Source: CAWCQC01 sp963819905
GTDB lineage: Bacteria; Actinomycetota; Thermoleophilia; Gaiellales; Gaiellaceae
DNA length: 64,000 nucleotides
Reading direction: 5' to 3'
Assembly: GCA_963819905.1 (NCBI GenBank)
Contig: CAWFXP010000006.1
Location: forward strand, 62,001-126,000
The position numbers and the translations under genes were made by a program. Below the pieces are notes generated by a model. The model saw only the letters and a program-made list of their open reading frames with translations, was not told the DNA's origin and made no database searches. This document shows, one piece after another, positions 8,366-17,632 of this stretch (the stretch's first letter is position 1; each line of letters starts with the position of its first letter).

Positions 8366-11300
8366 GCAGTCTTCAAAACCATCCCCAGCTCCTTCGCAGC
8401 GACGCGTGCGGTCGCAGTGAGAGCTCGTGCCCGCTTCGGATCGCCGGAACCCCGGCGGATGAGGAGCATGCCGGCGAGGTCGACCTGCGTGCGCGCAAGC
8501 CAGGTGCGGGCGCCGATTCGTTCGTGCAGCGCTATCGCGTCCTCGAAGTGCCGCTCGGCGTCGTCGAGGCGATCCGTCGTGGTAGCGAGCAAGCCGAGGT
8601 AGCGGGAGACGGCGCCAGTGCTGAATTCTGGCCAGGCGAGGGCGATGCGATCGGAATAGGGCAGCAGCCCGTCGTAGAGGACAGATGCCCGGGCGGAGTC
8701 ACGAAAGTCGTGGGCCACCTCTGCGAGCAAGCCGCAGTTCACAACCCACGTTTCATCGAACGGTAGGGTGGCGAACTGATCTGCCGCGAGCGCTTCGAAC
8801 ACCTCGCGTGCCTCGGCCGCCTGTCCCAGATCGGCGGCCAACTGCGCAAGCGCGCAGCGCCAGATCGGATAGGTCGAGTACTCCCCAACTCCATGCCGTA
8901 CCAGGTCTTCCACATCTCCGAGCCTGCCTTGCTCGCGACGAAGGGCATAGAGCTGAAGCCCATACGTCACCGGGGCGCTCCACTCGTGCGTACGCTCGCC
9001 GAGCCGGTGTGCGCCGGTGATCGCAATTTCGGCTTCGGCCAGCCGTCCCTCGAGCAACGCCACGAGGGCCCGGTACACGGCCACGAGCCAGCGCTGTGAC
9101 GGTTGCCGGAGGCTCTCCGCCAGTTCGTCCATGACGGCGAGATCGTCCTTGGCACGCCGCAGGTCGCCGAGCTCGATCAGACCTGACATGCGGAACTCGT
9201 GTCCCTCGACGGCACGCTCCAGATCGCCGGCCTCCATCGCTGCCTCGATCAGATCGGTTGCCAGCGTCAGTTGCTCGTGTGTGAACTCGGGTCCCAACCT
9301 CGCGCCGACATAGCCCGAGATTGCATAGGCAAGCGTCCCCGGGCTTCGAATCCGTCGCGCTATTTCGAGCGCCTCGCCGCTGAGCGATCGCCTTGGTCCG
9401 GGTGCGTAGCTGGCATCGCGCATCGGGCCCCCGGCGAGGCGGGCCAGCAGCTGCACGCGAAGCGGACTGTCGTCCTCACCGAGCGTCGCAAGCGCACGTT
9501 CGAGGAGGTGTGTCAGGTGCTTGTCGTCCCGCGAGACATCCCAGATCATCCTCCCGCCATAGCCGAGGGCGGCGTGGGAGAGGTGTTCAGGCAGTCCGAG
9601 GCTCTCGGCACGTTCGGCTGCCTCGCGGAACGACTCCTTCGACGCATAGGTGTCTCCGGCTCTTGCCAGGACGTCCCCGAGCGCGAGCAGGAGCTCGCAG
9701 CGTGTGATTCCGGTTTCGGCCAGGGTCAGCGCCATCTGATAGAGGCGGGCAGCCTCCTCGTAGGCGAGCTGGGCGGCGGCCCTGTCGCCTGCGCGATGCG
9801 CGTACTCGATCGCCGTTTCCGCCGCTCCGCCGGCCGAGGCGGCTTCGTAGTAGTGATGGGCCAGCTCGGCCAGATGAGGCGCCAGGTTCCCGCCGTAGAC
9901 GAACTTGAGGGCATCGCCGGCTTCCCGGTGGAGCTGGACCCGGCGCGAGGCGGTCAGGTCGTCGTACAGGGTGTCCCGGATGAGGGCGTGTCCGAAGCGA
10001 AGGCGGCCGTGCGATCCGGGCACCTCGGTGATGACACGCTCGGCCATCGCGTCGTCGAGCACGCGGAGCAGCTGGTCGAGCTCGAGGCGCCGCAGCTGCG
10101 CCAGCGCCTGCAGGTCGAACTCGCGCCCGAGGACGGCGGCGAGCACGAGCGTGCTGCGGCAGTGCTCCGGCAGGCGCCCGACCCGCCTGGCGATCACGGC
10201 CCGCACTCCGGCCGGGATGTCGAGCCGCGCAGCCGCGTCGCCGAGACGGCCTTCGGCCTCGAGCAGCCGCACCACCTCGGTCATGAACAGCGCGTTTCCC
10301 TCGGTCTCCGTGTGGATCGCCTCGACCAGCTCCGGCGGTGACGCGGCGGCCGCCGCGAGCTCGATGTAGCCGCCGACGTCCTCCTCGCTCAGCCCGGCGA
10401 GGGCCAGGTGCGTCGTCTTCGGCTCGCGGACGAGCTGTGCAAGGGTTCCGATCAGAGGATCCCGCAGCATCGGGTCGACGTCGCGGTAGGCGCAGACGAC
10501 GAGCAGCCGGGCGTCGCCGATCGTTCGGGCGACGAACTCGAGCAGGAGCAACGACGGCTCGTCCGCGGCGTGCACGTCGTCGAGCACGAGCACGAGGGGC
10601 TGCGCGCCCGCAGCGTTCGTCAGGAGAGCGCTTACCGCCTCGAACAGGCGAAACCGCGCCCCTTCGGACTCGGGCGCCGGCGGCTCCGGCAGATCGGGAT
10701 AGAGCTCGCGGAGCTCGGGCAGGAGCTGGGCGAGGTCGACCGCGCCGGAGCCCAGCTGAGGGCGCAACCGTGCCGGCTCGGTCTCGCGGACGAGGGCGCG
10801 CAGAGACTGCACCCACGGCCAGTAGGCGGGCGCGCCGCCCGCCTCCCAGCAGCGGCCGACGAGGATGCGCGCCCCGCGAGCCCGGGCGTCCCAGACGAGC
10901 TCCTCGACGAGGCGGCTCTTGCCGATGCCGGGCTCGCCGTCAACGAGGACGAGCCGCGTGCGCCCGGTGAAGACGTCATCGAGAGCCCCCGAAAGCCCGG
11001 CCAGCTCTCGCTGCCGCCCGACGAAGACGGTGCGCGGCGCGTCCGGAGTCTCCACCGCGGTGGCCTTCTCGAGGGCCGGGTCTTGGCGGAGAATCGCCTG
11101 CTGGAGCTCCCGCAGCTCCCGACCGGGCTCAATCCCGAGCTGCTCGACCAGCGTGCCACGGGCCGACTGATAGGCGTCGAGGGCCTCCGCCTGCCTGCCG
11201 CAGCGATACAGCGCGAGCAACAGCTGGCAGCGGAGCCGCTCGCGCACGGGGTTCTCGGCCACCAGCGCCTCGAGCTCTCCGACGAGGTCGGCATGACGGC

Positions 11301-11808
11301 CCAGCTCGAGGTCCGCCTCGATCCGCGCCTCGAGCGCGGTCAGCCGGAGCTCCTCCAGCCGTGAGGCCTCGCCCTGTGCGAACGGCTCGTACATGAAATC
11401 GGCGAGCGCGGGCCCGCTCCAGAGCGCGAGCGCCGCGCGCAGCGCTGCCGCCGCCTCCCGTACCTTGCCTCCGCCCAGCGCCGAGGCACCCTCCTCGTAG
11501 AGACGCTCGAAGCGCATCGCGTCTACCTGCTCGGGCTCGACCCGAAGCTCGTAGCCCGGCGCGCGCGTGAGGAGCACTCCCTCGCCGAGGGTCTTGCGAA
11601 GCCGGGAGACGTACAGCTGGACGATCTTCCGCGCCGTGGCCGGCGCATCGTCGCCCCAGACGTCTTCGAGCAAACGGTCGCTCGACACCACCTCGTTCGG
11701 ATGCAAGAGGAGGCAGGCGAGCAGCGCGCGCTGCTTCGCGCCGCCCAGCGCGAGAACCTCGCTTCCGCAGGCGACCTCGAGCGGGCCCAGAATCCGGAAC
11801 TCCAGCAC
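8362..11808 (-). CDS. BTAD/AfsR-family transcriptional regulator with AAA ATPase and TPR-like tail
   Basis: A 1148-residue SARP-LAL type regulator. Residues 1-95 form an OmpR-like winged helix (SRLRKTLGEGVLLTRAPGYEL). Residues about 97-245 form the bacterial transcriptional activator domain (DAMRFERLYEEG). It continues with FVGRQRELAGL, Walker A GEPGIGKSR near residue 295 and Walker B LVLVLDDVHAADEPS near 400. The C-terminal half is helical and TPR-like, rich in Leu/Ala pairs. Such proteins bind direct repeats and activate nearby secondary-metabolism or stress genes when ATP-bound. No biosynthetic cluster is adjacent, so the target is unknown. It ends tail to tail with ogt, sharing 4 bases. 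Confidence 0.92.
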   Translation of the reverse strand: MLEFRILGPLEVACGSEVLALGGAKQRALLACLLLHPNEVVSSDRLLEDVWGDDAPATARKIVQLYVSRLRKTLGEGVLLTRAPGYELRVEPEQVDAMRFERLYEEGASALGGGKVREAAAALRAALALWSGPALADFMYEPFAQGEASRLEELRLTALEARIEADLELGRHADLVGELEALVAENPVRERLRCQLLLALYRCGRQAEALDAYQSARGTLVEQLGIEPGRELRELQQAILRQDPALEKATAVETPDAPRTVFVGRQRELAGLSGALDDVFTGRTRLVLVDGEPGIGKSRLVEELVWDARARGARILVGRCWEAGGAPAYWPWVQSLRALVRETEPARLRPQLGSGAVDLAQLLPELRELYPDLPEPPAPESEGARFRLFEAVSALLTNAAGAQPLVLVLDDVHAADEPSLLLLEFVARTIGDARLLVVCAYRDVDPMLRDPLIGTLAQLVREPKTTHLALAGLSEEDVGGYIELAAAAASPPELVEAIHTETEGNALFMTEVVRLLEAEGRLGDAAARLDIPAGVRAVIARRVGRLPEHCRSTLVLAAVLGREFDLQALAQLRRLELDQLLRVLDDAMAERVITEVPGSHGRLRFGHALIRDTLYDDLTASRRVQLHREAGDALKFVYGGNLAPHLAELAHHYYEAASAGGAAETAIEYAHRAGDRAAAQLAYEEAARLYQMALTLAETGITRCELLLALGDVLARAGDTYASKESFREAAERAESLGLPEHLSHAALGYGGRMIWDVSRDDKHLTHLLERALATLGEDDSPLRVQLLARLAGGPMRDASYAPGPRRSLSGEALEIARRIRSPGTLAYAISGYVGARLGPEFTHEQLTLATDLIEAAMEAGDLERAVEGHEFRMSGLIELGDLRRAKDDLAVMDELAESLRQPSQRWLVAVYRALVALLEGRLAEAEIAITGAHRLGERTHEWSAPVTYGLQLYALRREQGRLGDVEDLVRHGVGEYSTYPIWRCALAQLAADLGQAAEAREVFEALAADQFATLPFDETWVVNCGLLAEVAHDFRDSARASVLYDGLLPYSDRIALAWPEFSTGAVSRYLGLLATTTDRLDDAERHFEDAIALHERIGARTWLARTQVDLAGMLLIRRGSGDPKRARALTATARVAAKELGMVLKTA

Positions 11809-11941
11809 TCACGCTCCTCGGTCGAACGGCCTGACGGTATCAGCGTCGGCGCGAGATCCGTTTACCGCGCTGATGCCGGGCGTTGACCGCCCTCCTCGAA
11901 GGTGCGGCCAGATGGAACGCGGCAATCAGAGGGAGGACACC

Positions 11942-12434
11942 ATGGGACGCATGAAGACAAAGACATTCGTCGTTACCGGCCTGGCCGCTTTCGGGCTCTT
12001 CGCCGGCGGGCAGGCGCTCGCCGCTGAGCGGGTCGCACCGCCCGAAGCTGACGTCGCCGCTGCCGCAGCCGCGGAGCGGATCGCACCGCCGCGAGGCTGA
12101 CGCCGCAGCGGCCACAGCCGCGGCGCTCGTGCGCCCGGACGACCGCGAGACTCGCGTGAGCCCCGTCAGCCCCGAGCAGGCGGCCCGCCCCGACGATCGA
12201 GCGGTTCGCGCGACTCCGGTCAACCCGACCGCGTCGGCGGTACGGCCGGACGACAGGCCCGGCGTTCGCGGTCCCGGCCTCGTGCCCGAGGCGGCCCCGG
12301 CTCCGATCACCGTGGTCTCCGGCGGTTTCGACCTCGGCGACGCGGCCATCGGCGCAGGGTTCGCGCTCGGCCTGATCGGACTCCTGCTCTTCGGGATCTA
12401 CGCAGTTCGCACGCGACGGCCACTCGCACACTGA
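11942..12434 (+). pseudogene. Small secreted, membrane-anchored repeat protein split by one frame change
   Basis: The first frame (11942-12100) encodes a signal peptide (FVVTGLAAFGLFAGGQALA) and AERVAPPEADVAAAAAAERIAPP, then stops at TGA 12098. The second frame (open to 12434) continues the pattern with three RPDDR units, VSPVSPEQAARPDDRAV among them, and a C-terminal membrane helix followed by RTRRPLAH. The two AER(V/I)APP copies differ at about 12091, where the second carries one extra base; removing it joins the frames. So this is one protein of about 160 residues with a frameshift, either real or an assembly error. A strong ribosome site (AGGGAGG) precedes ATG 11942. Function unknown; probably exported. 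Confidence 0.6.
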
Positions 12435-12452
12435 CCGTTCCGCGCGTTCCAG

Positions 12453-12498
12453 CGGCCTCGGGACCGGGCATCGCCCGGCCCCGAGCCGTCTCTCCTTT
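12453..12498 (+). terminator. Rho-independent-like terminator
   Basis: CGGCCTCGGGACCGGGC (from 12453) pairs with GCCCGGCCCCGAGCCG (to 12488), with one bulge and one mismatch, around a 3-base loop. The pyrimidine run TCTCTCCTTTCC follows. It sits between the small repeat-protein gene and the diol dehydratase operon, so it should insulate the operon from upstream reading. Confidence 0.65.
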
Positions 12499-12510
12499 CC
12501 GGGCGGGCTA

Positions 12511-14778
12511 ATGTACGCGGCGATGAGCACGACCGATCGCGAGCCCGCCTCCCTTCGCTCGCAGTACTTCGCGACCAGGCCGATCAGCCGCGACAACCTC
12601 GTGCCCGAGGACCCGGCGCTCGGGCTCGTCGCGTTCTCGAGCCCCTTCGACCCCGAGCCCTCGATTCGCCTCGAGGACGGCCGCGTCGTCGAGCTCGACG
12701 GGAAGCCCGAGGCCGACTTCGACCTGCTGGACGAGTTCATCGCCCGTCACGGGATCGACGTCTCGGTCGCCGAGGAGGCAATGGCGATCAAGACGCTGGC
12801 GTTCGCGCGGATGATCGTCGACCCGGCCGTCCCGCGCGACCGAATCACGCGGCTCGTGGCCGGGATGACGCCGGCAAAGATCGCCGCTGCACTCGCGCTC
12901 CTGACGCCGGTCGAGATCCTCATGGCGATGCAGAAGATGCGGGCGCGCAGGACACCCTCGATCCAGGCGCACGTCACGAACCGCGTCGACCACCCGCTCC
13001 TGATCGCAGCCGACGCGGCCTCGGCGGTCGCCCTCGGCTTCCGCGAGCTGGAGACCACCGTTCCGGTGCTCCGCGACGCGCCGGCCAACGCGCTGGCGCT
13101 GCTCGTCGGGAGCCAGGTGGCCGCGGCGGGCGCGCTCACCCAGTGCTCGGTGGAGGAGCGCACCGAGCTCGAGCTCGGGATGCGGGGCCTGACGACATAC
13201 GCGGAGACGGTCTCGGTCTACGGCACCGAGCAGGTGTTCGTCGACGGCGACGACACGCCGTGGTCGAAGGCGTTCCTCGCGTCGTGCTACGCGTCCCGCG
13301 GGCTGAAGATGCGCTTCACGTCGGGCTCCGGCGCCGAGGTGCTGATGGGCGCGAGCGAGGGCAAGTCGATGCTCTACCTCGAGGCGCGCTGCATCGCCGT
13401 GACCAGAGCGGCCGGGGCGCAAGGCGTACAGAACGGCGGCATCGACGGCGTCAACGTCACCGCGTCGGTCCCGGACGGCATGCGCGAGGTGATCGCCGAG
13501 AACCTCTGCGTCATGCTTCACGACCTCGAGTCGTGCACGGGCAACGACACGCTCATGTCCGCCTCGGACATCCGCCGGACGGCGCACACGCTCCCGATCC
13601 TCCTCGCCGGCTCCGACTTCCTCTTCTCCGGCTTCGGCTCGATCCCGGCGTACGACAACGCGTTCGGGCCCTCGAACTTCAACGCCGAGGACCTCGACGA
13701 CTACCTGGTCGTCCAGCGCGACTGGGGCTTCGAGGGAGGCCTGCGGGCGCGCGAGGACGCCGAGCTGCTGCCCCTGCGACGGCGTGCCGCCGAGGCGTGC
13801 CGGGCCGTCTTCGAGGAGCTCGGGCTGGCCGCTTTCACCGACGCCGACGTCGACGCGGCCGTGATCGCTCACGGCTCGCTCGACGTCCCCGAGCTGCCCG
13901 GGCACACAGTCCAGGTTGCGGGCGAGCGGATCATGGAAGAGGGCGTCACCGTGCTCGATGCCGTGCGGGCGCTCGCCGGGCACGGCTACGAGGTCGAGGC
14001 CGAGCGGGTGCTCGAGATGCTCCGCCAGCGGCTCTACGGCGATTTCCTGCAGACGTCCGCGATCTTCGACGAGGACATGCGGGTTCTCTCGAACCTGACC
14101 GACCCGAACGACTACGCGGGCCCCGGCTCGGGGTACCGGATGTCGGCGGAGCGGCGCGCGGAGGTCTCGCGCGTGCGACAGGTGTGGGCGCCGGCCGACC
14201 TGGCGGCGGAGCAGGCGCGCGGCAGCGGCTGCATCGAGCTTTCCCCGGCCGGGCCCGCCCGGCGCCATGTTCGCGCGGACGAGGTGGTCGTCGGCCTCTC
14301 CCCGGCCTTCGGCGACGAGCTCTGGGTCGCGCTCAACGGCCTGACGGTGGCCGAAGTGCTGCGGCAGGTTCTCGCCGGGATCGAGGAGGAGGGGCTCGCG
14401 AGCCGGCTGGTGAGGGTTCGTCGCTCGATCGACCTCGGCAACATCGGCTGGACCGCCGCGCAGCTCTCCGGCTCGGGCGTCTCGGTCGGGCTCCAGGCCA
14501 AGGGCACCGCCCTGATCCACCGCGCCGACCTGCCGCCGCTCGGCAACCTCGAGCTCTTCTCGATCGCACCCAGGGTGACGCCCGAGCTGTACCGAGGTCT
14601 CGGCCGGAACGCCGCGCGCTACGCGAAGGGCACCCCCGTCGAGCCCCTGCTCCTTCCCGAGTCGAGTGAGCCTCTGGGCCCGAAGTACCATGCGCGCGTC
14701 GTCCAGATGGTGGCGATCGAGCGCCGTCTTGCGGGGGCGGAGGATCCGGTCGAGGTGGAGGCCGCATGGCCGAGCTGA
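12511..14778 (+). CDS. B12-dependent diol/glycerol dehydratase, fused large and medium subunits
   Basis: A 755-residue protein. Residues about 15-575 match the PduC/DhaB large subunit, a TIM barrel that removes water from 1,2-diols using adenosylcobalamin. With a constant offset of 11 from the Klebsiella enzyme, the substrate/metal residues are all kept: Gln152 and His154 (QAHVTN), Glu181, Glu232, Gln307 (GVQNG), Asp346 and Ser373. Residues about 580-750 match the PduD medium subunit (GCIELSPAGPA, DEVVVGLSPAFG, GNLELFSIAP). The N-terminal microcompartment-targeting extension of PduD is absent. ATG 12511 is used; ATG 12523 is equally possible. It overlaps the small-subunit gene by 13 bases. 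The true substrate may not be propanediol. Confidence 0.93.
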   Translation: MYAAMSTTDREPASLRSQYFATRPISRDNLVPEDPALGLVAFSSPFDPEPSIRLEDGRVVELDGKPEADFDLLDEFIARHGIDVSVAEEAMAIKTLAFARMIVDPAVPRDRITRLVAGMTPAKIAAALALLTPVEILMAMQKMRARRTPSIQAHVTNRVDHPLLIAADAASAVALGFRELETTVPVLRDAPANALALLVGSQVAAAGALTQCSVEERTELELGMRGLTTYAETVSVYGTEQVFVDGDDTPWSKAFLASCYASRGLKMRFTSGSGAEVLMGASEGKSMLYLEARCIAVTRAAGAQGVQNGGIDGVNVTASVPDGMREVIAENLCVMLHDLESCTGNDTLMSASDIRRTAHTLPILLAGSDFLFSGFGSIPAYDNAFGPSNFNAEDLDDYLVVQRDWGFEGGLRAREDAELLPLRRRAAEACRAVFEELGLAAFTDADVDAAVIAHGSLDVPELPGHTVQVAGERIMEEGVTVLDAVRALAGHGYEVEAERVLEMLRQRLYGDFLQTSAIFDEDMRVLSNLTDPNDYAGPGSGYRMSAERRAEVSRVRQVWAPADLAAEQARGSGCIELSPAGPARRHVRADEVVVGLSPAFGDELWVALNGLTVAEVLRQVLAGIEEEGLASRLVRVRRSIDLGNIGWTAAQLSGSGVSVGLQAKGTALIHRADLPPLGNLELFSIAPRVTPELYRGLGRNAARYAKGTPVEPLLLPESSEPLGPKYHARVVQMVAIERRLAGAEDPVEVEAAWPS

Positions 14779-15164
14779 CCTATCCGCTCGCCGAGAGCGG
14801 CGGCGACGCGGCGAAGGCTCTGAGCGGCCGCCGGGTCGCCGAGCTCACCCTCGACGAGGTCATCGCCGGGCGGGCGTCGGCGGACGACGTGCGGATCTCG
14901 CCCGAGACGCTCCGGCTCCAGGCCGAGTTCGCGGCGCAAGGCGGGAACCCGCAGCTGGCCGCCAACCTCACGCGCGGCGCCGAGCTCTGCTCCTTCTCGG
15001 ACGACGAGCTGCTCGAGTTCTACGAGCTGCTCCGTCCCGGTCGGGCAACGGCAGGGCAGATGGACGAGCTGGCCGAGCGCCTCGAGGCCGGCGGCGCGGA
15101 GGGGTGTGCCGCGCTCGTCCGCGAGGCCCGCGCGGCCTATGTCCGGCGCGGCCTGACCGCATGA
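14766..15164 (+). CDS. pduE: Diol/glycerol dehydratase small subunit
   Basis: A 132-residue protein matching PduE/DhaE: DYPLA-like start (LTYPLAES), LTLDEVIAGRASADDVRISPETLRLQAEFA, and RGAELCSFSDDELLEFYELLRPGRA. It is about 40 residues shorter than enteric PduE because the N-terminal extension, linked there to low solubility and microcompartment packing, is missing. It completes an alpha-beta/gamma dehydratase with the upstream fusion protein and starts inside that gene's last codons. It is coupled downstream through ATGA to the DmpA-type gene. Confidence 0.9.
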   Translation: MAELTYPLAESGGDAAKALSGRRVAELTLDEVIAGRASADDVRISPETLRLQAEFAAQGGNPQLAANLTRGAELCSFSDDELLEFYELLRPGRATAGQMDELAERLEAGGAEGCAALVREARAAYVRRGLTA

Positions 15165-16237
15165 GGGCACGCGACCTCGGCATCGCCGTCGGGCGCGGCA
15201 CGCCCGGACCGTGGAACGCGATCACGGACGTCGCCGGGGTCCGCGTCGGCCACACGACGTTGATCGAGGGCGAGGATGTTCGCACCGGCGTCACCGTGCT
15301 CTTCCCCCACGACGGGGATCCCGCGACCGATCCGGTGTTCGCGGGCTGCCATCGCCTGAACGGAAACGGCGAGCTGACCGGGCTCGAGTGGGTGCGCGAG
15401 TCCGGCTTCCTGACATCTCCGATCGCGCTCACGAACACGCACTCTGTCGGCGTCGTCCGCGACGCCCTGATCGCCGAGGCCGTCCGCCGGGGAGACGTCG
15501 ACGACGACGCCTGGAGCCTGCCGGTGGTGGGGGAGACGTGGGACGGGTCGCTGAACGACATCAACGGCTTCCACGTGCAGCCCGAGCACGTGTTCTCGGC
15601 GATCGAGGCCGCTGCCTCCGGGCCGGTCGCGGAGGGCAACGTGGGCGGCGGCACCGGGATGATCTGCCACGAGTTCAAGGGCGGCATCGGTACAGCGTCC
15701 CGCGTGCTCCCGGCCGACGAGGGCGGCTACACGGTGGGGGCGCTCGTCCAGGCGAACTACGGAGACCGGGAGCGATTTCGAGTCGACGGCGTCGCGGTCG
15801 GAGAGGCGATCGGGCCCGAGCGGATCCCCGTCGTCGAGGAGCAGCGCCGTCAGGAGTCCGGCTCGATCATCGTGGTCCTCGCGACCGACGCGCCGCTCCT
15901 TCCCCACCAGTGCGAACGGCTCGCCCAACGGGCCGGGCTCGGGGTCGCGCGGGCAGGTGGCTCGGGAGCGAACTCGAGCGGTGACATCTTCCTCGCCTTC
16001 GCGACCGGGAACCGGGGGCTGTACGGAGGCGGCGAGCACGCCGTAACCATGCTCGGCAACGAGTCGATCACGCCGCTCTTCTGGGCCGCCATCGAGTCGA
16101 CCGAGGAGGCGATCGTGAACGCGGTCGTCGGCGCCGAGACCATGACGGGCAGGCACGGCACGACCGCGCACGCGCTTCGGCACGACCTGCTCGTCGAGGT
16201 CATGCAGGCGGCGGGGAAGCTCGCGGCGAGCGCGTGA
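15161..16237 (+). CDS. P1/DmpA-family N-terminal nucleophile aminopeptidase
   Basis: A 358-residue DmpA/BapA-family hydrolase: RARDLGIAVGRGTPGPWNAITDVAGVRVGH, NTHSVGVVRDA, GNVGGGTGMICHEFKGGIGTASR. The autoprocessing region GGSGANSSGDIFLAFATGN contains Ser273 as the likely new N-terminal nucleophile. Family members cleave N-terminal D- or L-residues, beta-amino acids or small amides. The residue before the nucleophile is Ser where Gly is common. It lies between dehydratase and decarboxylase genes, overlapping both by 4 bases, so it is probably part of the same pathway, perhaps releasing the amino compound used next. That role is inference. Confidence 0.9.
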   Translation: MRARDLGIAVGRGTPGPWNAITDVAGVRVGHTTLIEGEDVRTGVTVLFPHDGDPATDPVFAGCHRLNGNGELTGLEWVRESGFLTSPIALTNTHSVGVVRDALIAEAVRRGDVDDDAWSLPVVGETWDGSLNDINGFHVQPEHVFSAIEAAASGPVAEGNVGGGTGMICHEFKGGIGTASRVLPADEGGYTVGALVQANYGDRERFRVDGVAVGEAIGPERIPVVEEQRRQESGSIIVVLATDAPLLPHQCERLAQRAGLGVARAGGSGANSSGDIFLAFATGNRGLYGGGEHAVTMLGNESITPLFWAAIESTEEAIVNAVVGAETMTGRHGTTAHALRHDLLVEVMQAAGKLAASA

Positions 16238-17625
16238 CGCCGCACCGCCCGCTTCTCGAGCACACGCTCGGCCATGCGGTCGAGTACCTCGACGGCCTCG
16301 ACGCGCGCCCGGTCGCCGCGCAGGCCAGCGCCGAGGAGCTTCGCTCAGCGCTGCCCTCTGCGCTTCCCGAGCACGGGCTCCCGCCCGAGGAAGTCGTCGA
16401 CGAGCTTGCGACGGCGCTCGACGGCGGCGTACTCGGCTCGACGGGCGGGCGCTTCTTCGGCTGGGTGATCGGCGGCGCTCTCCCGGCTGCAGTGGCGGCG
16501 GACTGGCTCACCGCGGCCTGGGATCAGAACGCCGCCATCTACGCGACGTCGCCGGCGGCTTCGGTCGTCGAGGAACGCTGCGGCGAGTGGCTGAGGGAGC
16601 TGCTCGCGCTGCCGGCCGAGGCGTCGTTCGCCCTCGTCACCGGCTGCCAGATGGCGCACGTGACGGCGCTCGCGGCCGCCCGCCAGCACCTGCTCGCCGC
16701 GCGCGGCATCGACGCCCAGCGCGCCGGCCTGGCCGGCGCCCCTCCGGTTCGCGTACTCGCCTCGGAGCTCCGCCATGCCACGATCGATCGGGCCCTGCGG
16801 CTCCTCGGCATCGGCACCGATGCGATCGTCGAGATCCCGGCGGACGACGCGGGTCGCATCTCCCTGCCCGCGCTCGAGGCCAGGCTCGACCGTGACCCCG
16901 AGGCGCCGACGGTCGTCTGCCTGCAGGCCGGCGAGCTCAATAGCGGCGCGTTCGACGCGTTCGCCGAGGCGTGCGAGCTTGCGCAGCCGAGAGGGGCGTG
17001 GGTCCACGTCGACGGCGCCTTCGGCCTCTGGGCCGCTGCCAGCGGCCGGTTCCGGCACCTGATCGCGGGTGTCGAGAAGGCCGACTCCTGGGCGACGGAC
17101 GGTCACAAGTGGCTGAACGTACCCCAGGACGCGGGCTTCGCGTTCGTCGCCCACCCGCGCGCCCATCGCGACTCGATGACCTCGGCCGGCAGCTACTTCC
17201 AGCACGCTGCCGAGGCGCGCGACCAGATGGACTGGAATCCCGAGTGGTCGCGCCGCGCTCGGGGGCTCGCGGTCTACGCGGCGATTCGCTCGCTCGGACG
17301 GGAGGGCGTCGAGGAGCTCGTCGACCGCTGCTGCGCCCATGCGACCCGGCTCGTCACGGAGATCGGCAGCCTGCCCGGGGCCGAGGTCGTCGCCCTGCCG
17401 GTCATCAACCAGGGACTGGTTCGCTTCCTGGCAGACGACGGCGACGACGACCGCCGGACCGACGAGGTGATCGGGCGCGTCCAGGCGCTCGGCGAGGCGT
17501 GGTTCGGGGGAGCCACGTGGCGCGGCCGGCGGGTCATGCGCGTCTCCGTGTCGAACTGGCGCACGTCCGACGCCGACGTCGACCGGACCGTCGCCTCGGT
17601 CCGGGCCGCGCTGGCCGGCGCCTGA
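16234..17625 (+). CDS. PLP-dependent group II amino acid decarboxylase family protein
   Basis: A 463-residue fold-type I PLP enzyme of the aromatic amino acid/glutamate decarboxylase group. It has the early RFFGWVIGGALPAAVAADWL region, VTGCQMAHVTAL, WVHVDGAFGLWAA (PLP-ring-binding Asp) and ATDGHKWLNVPQD with Schiff-base Lys292. It should convert an amino acid to an amine and CO2, although some relatives are aldehyde synthases or desulfinases. GTG 16234 overlaps the upstream stop by 4 bases, and the reactivase gene follows after only 7 bases. Its place within a diol dehydratase operon suggests it makes or removes an amino-alcohol. The exact substrate is unknown. Confidence 0.9.
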   Translation: MTPHRPLLEHTLGHAVEYLDGLDARPVAAQASAEELRSALPSALPEHGLPPEEVVDELATALDGGVLGSTGGRFFGWVIGGALPAAVAADWLTAAWDQNAAIYATSPAASVVEERCGEWLRELLALPAEASFALVTGCQMAHVTALAAARQHLLAARGIDAQRAGLAGAPPVRVLASELRHATIDRALRLLGIGTDAIVEIPADDAGRISLPALEARLDRDPEAPTVVCLQAGELNSGAFDAFAEACELAQPRGAWVHVDGAFGLWAAASGRFRHLIAGVEKADSWATDGHKWLNVPQDAGFAFVAHPRAHRDSMTSAGSYFQHAAEARDQMDWNPEWSRRARGLAVYAAIRSLGREGVEELVDRCCAHATRLVTEIGSLPGAEVVALPVINQGLVRFLADDGDDDRRTDEVIGRVQALGEAWFGGATWRGRRVMRVSVSNWRTSDADVDRTVASVRAALAGA

Positions 17626-17632
17626 CGGCAGC

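Noticed and set aside
12435..12510. Cobalamin riboswitch before the dehydratase operon
   Set aside because: The 76-base gap is filled by a terminator-like hairpin and is too short for a cobalamin riboswitch.
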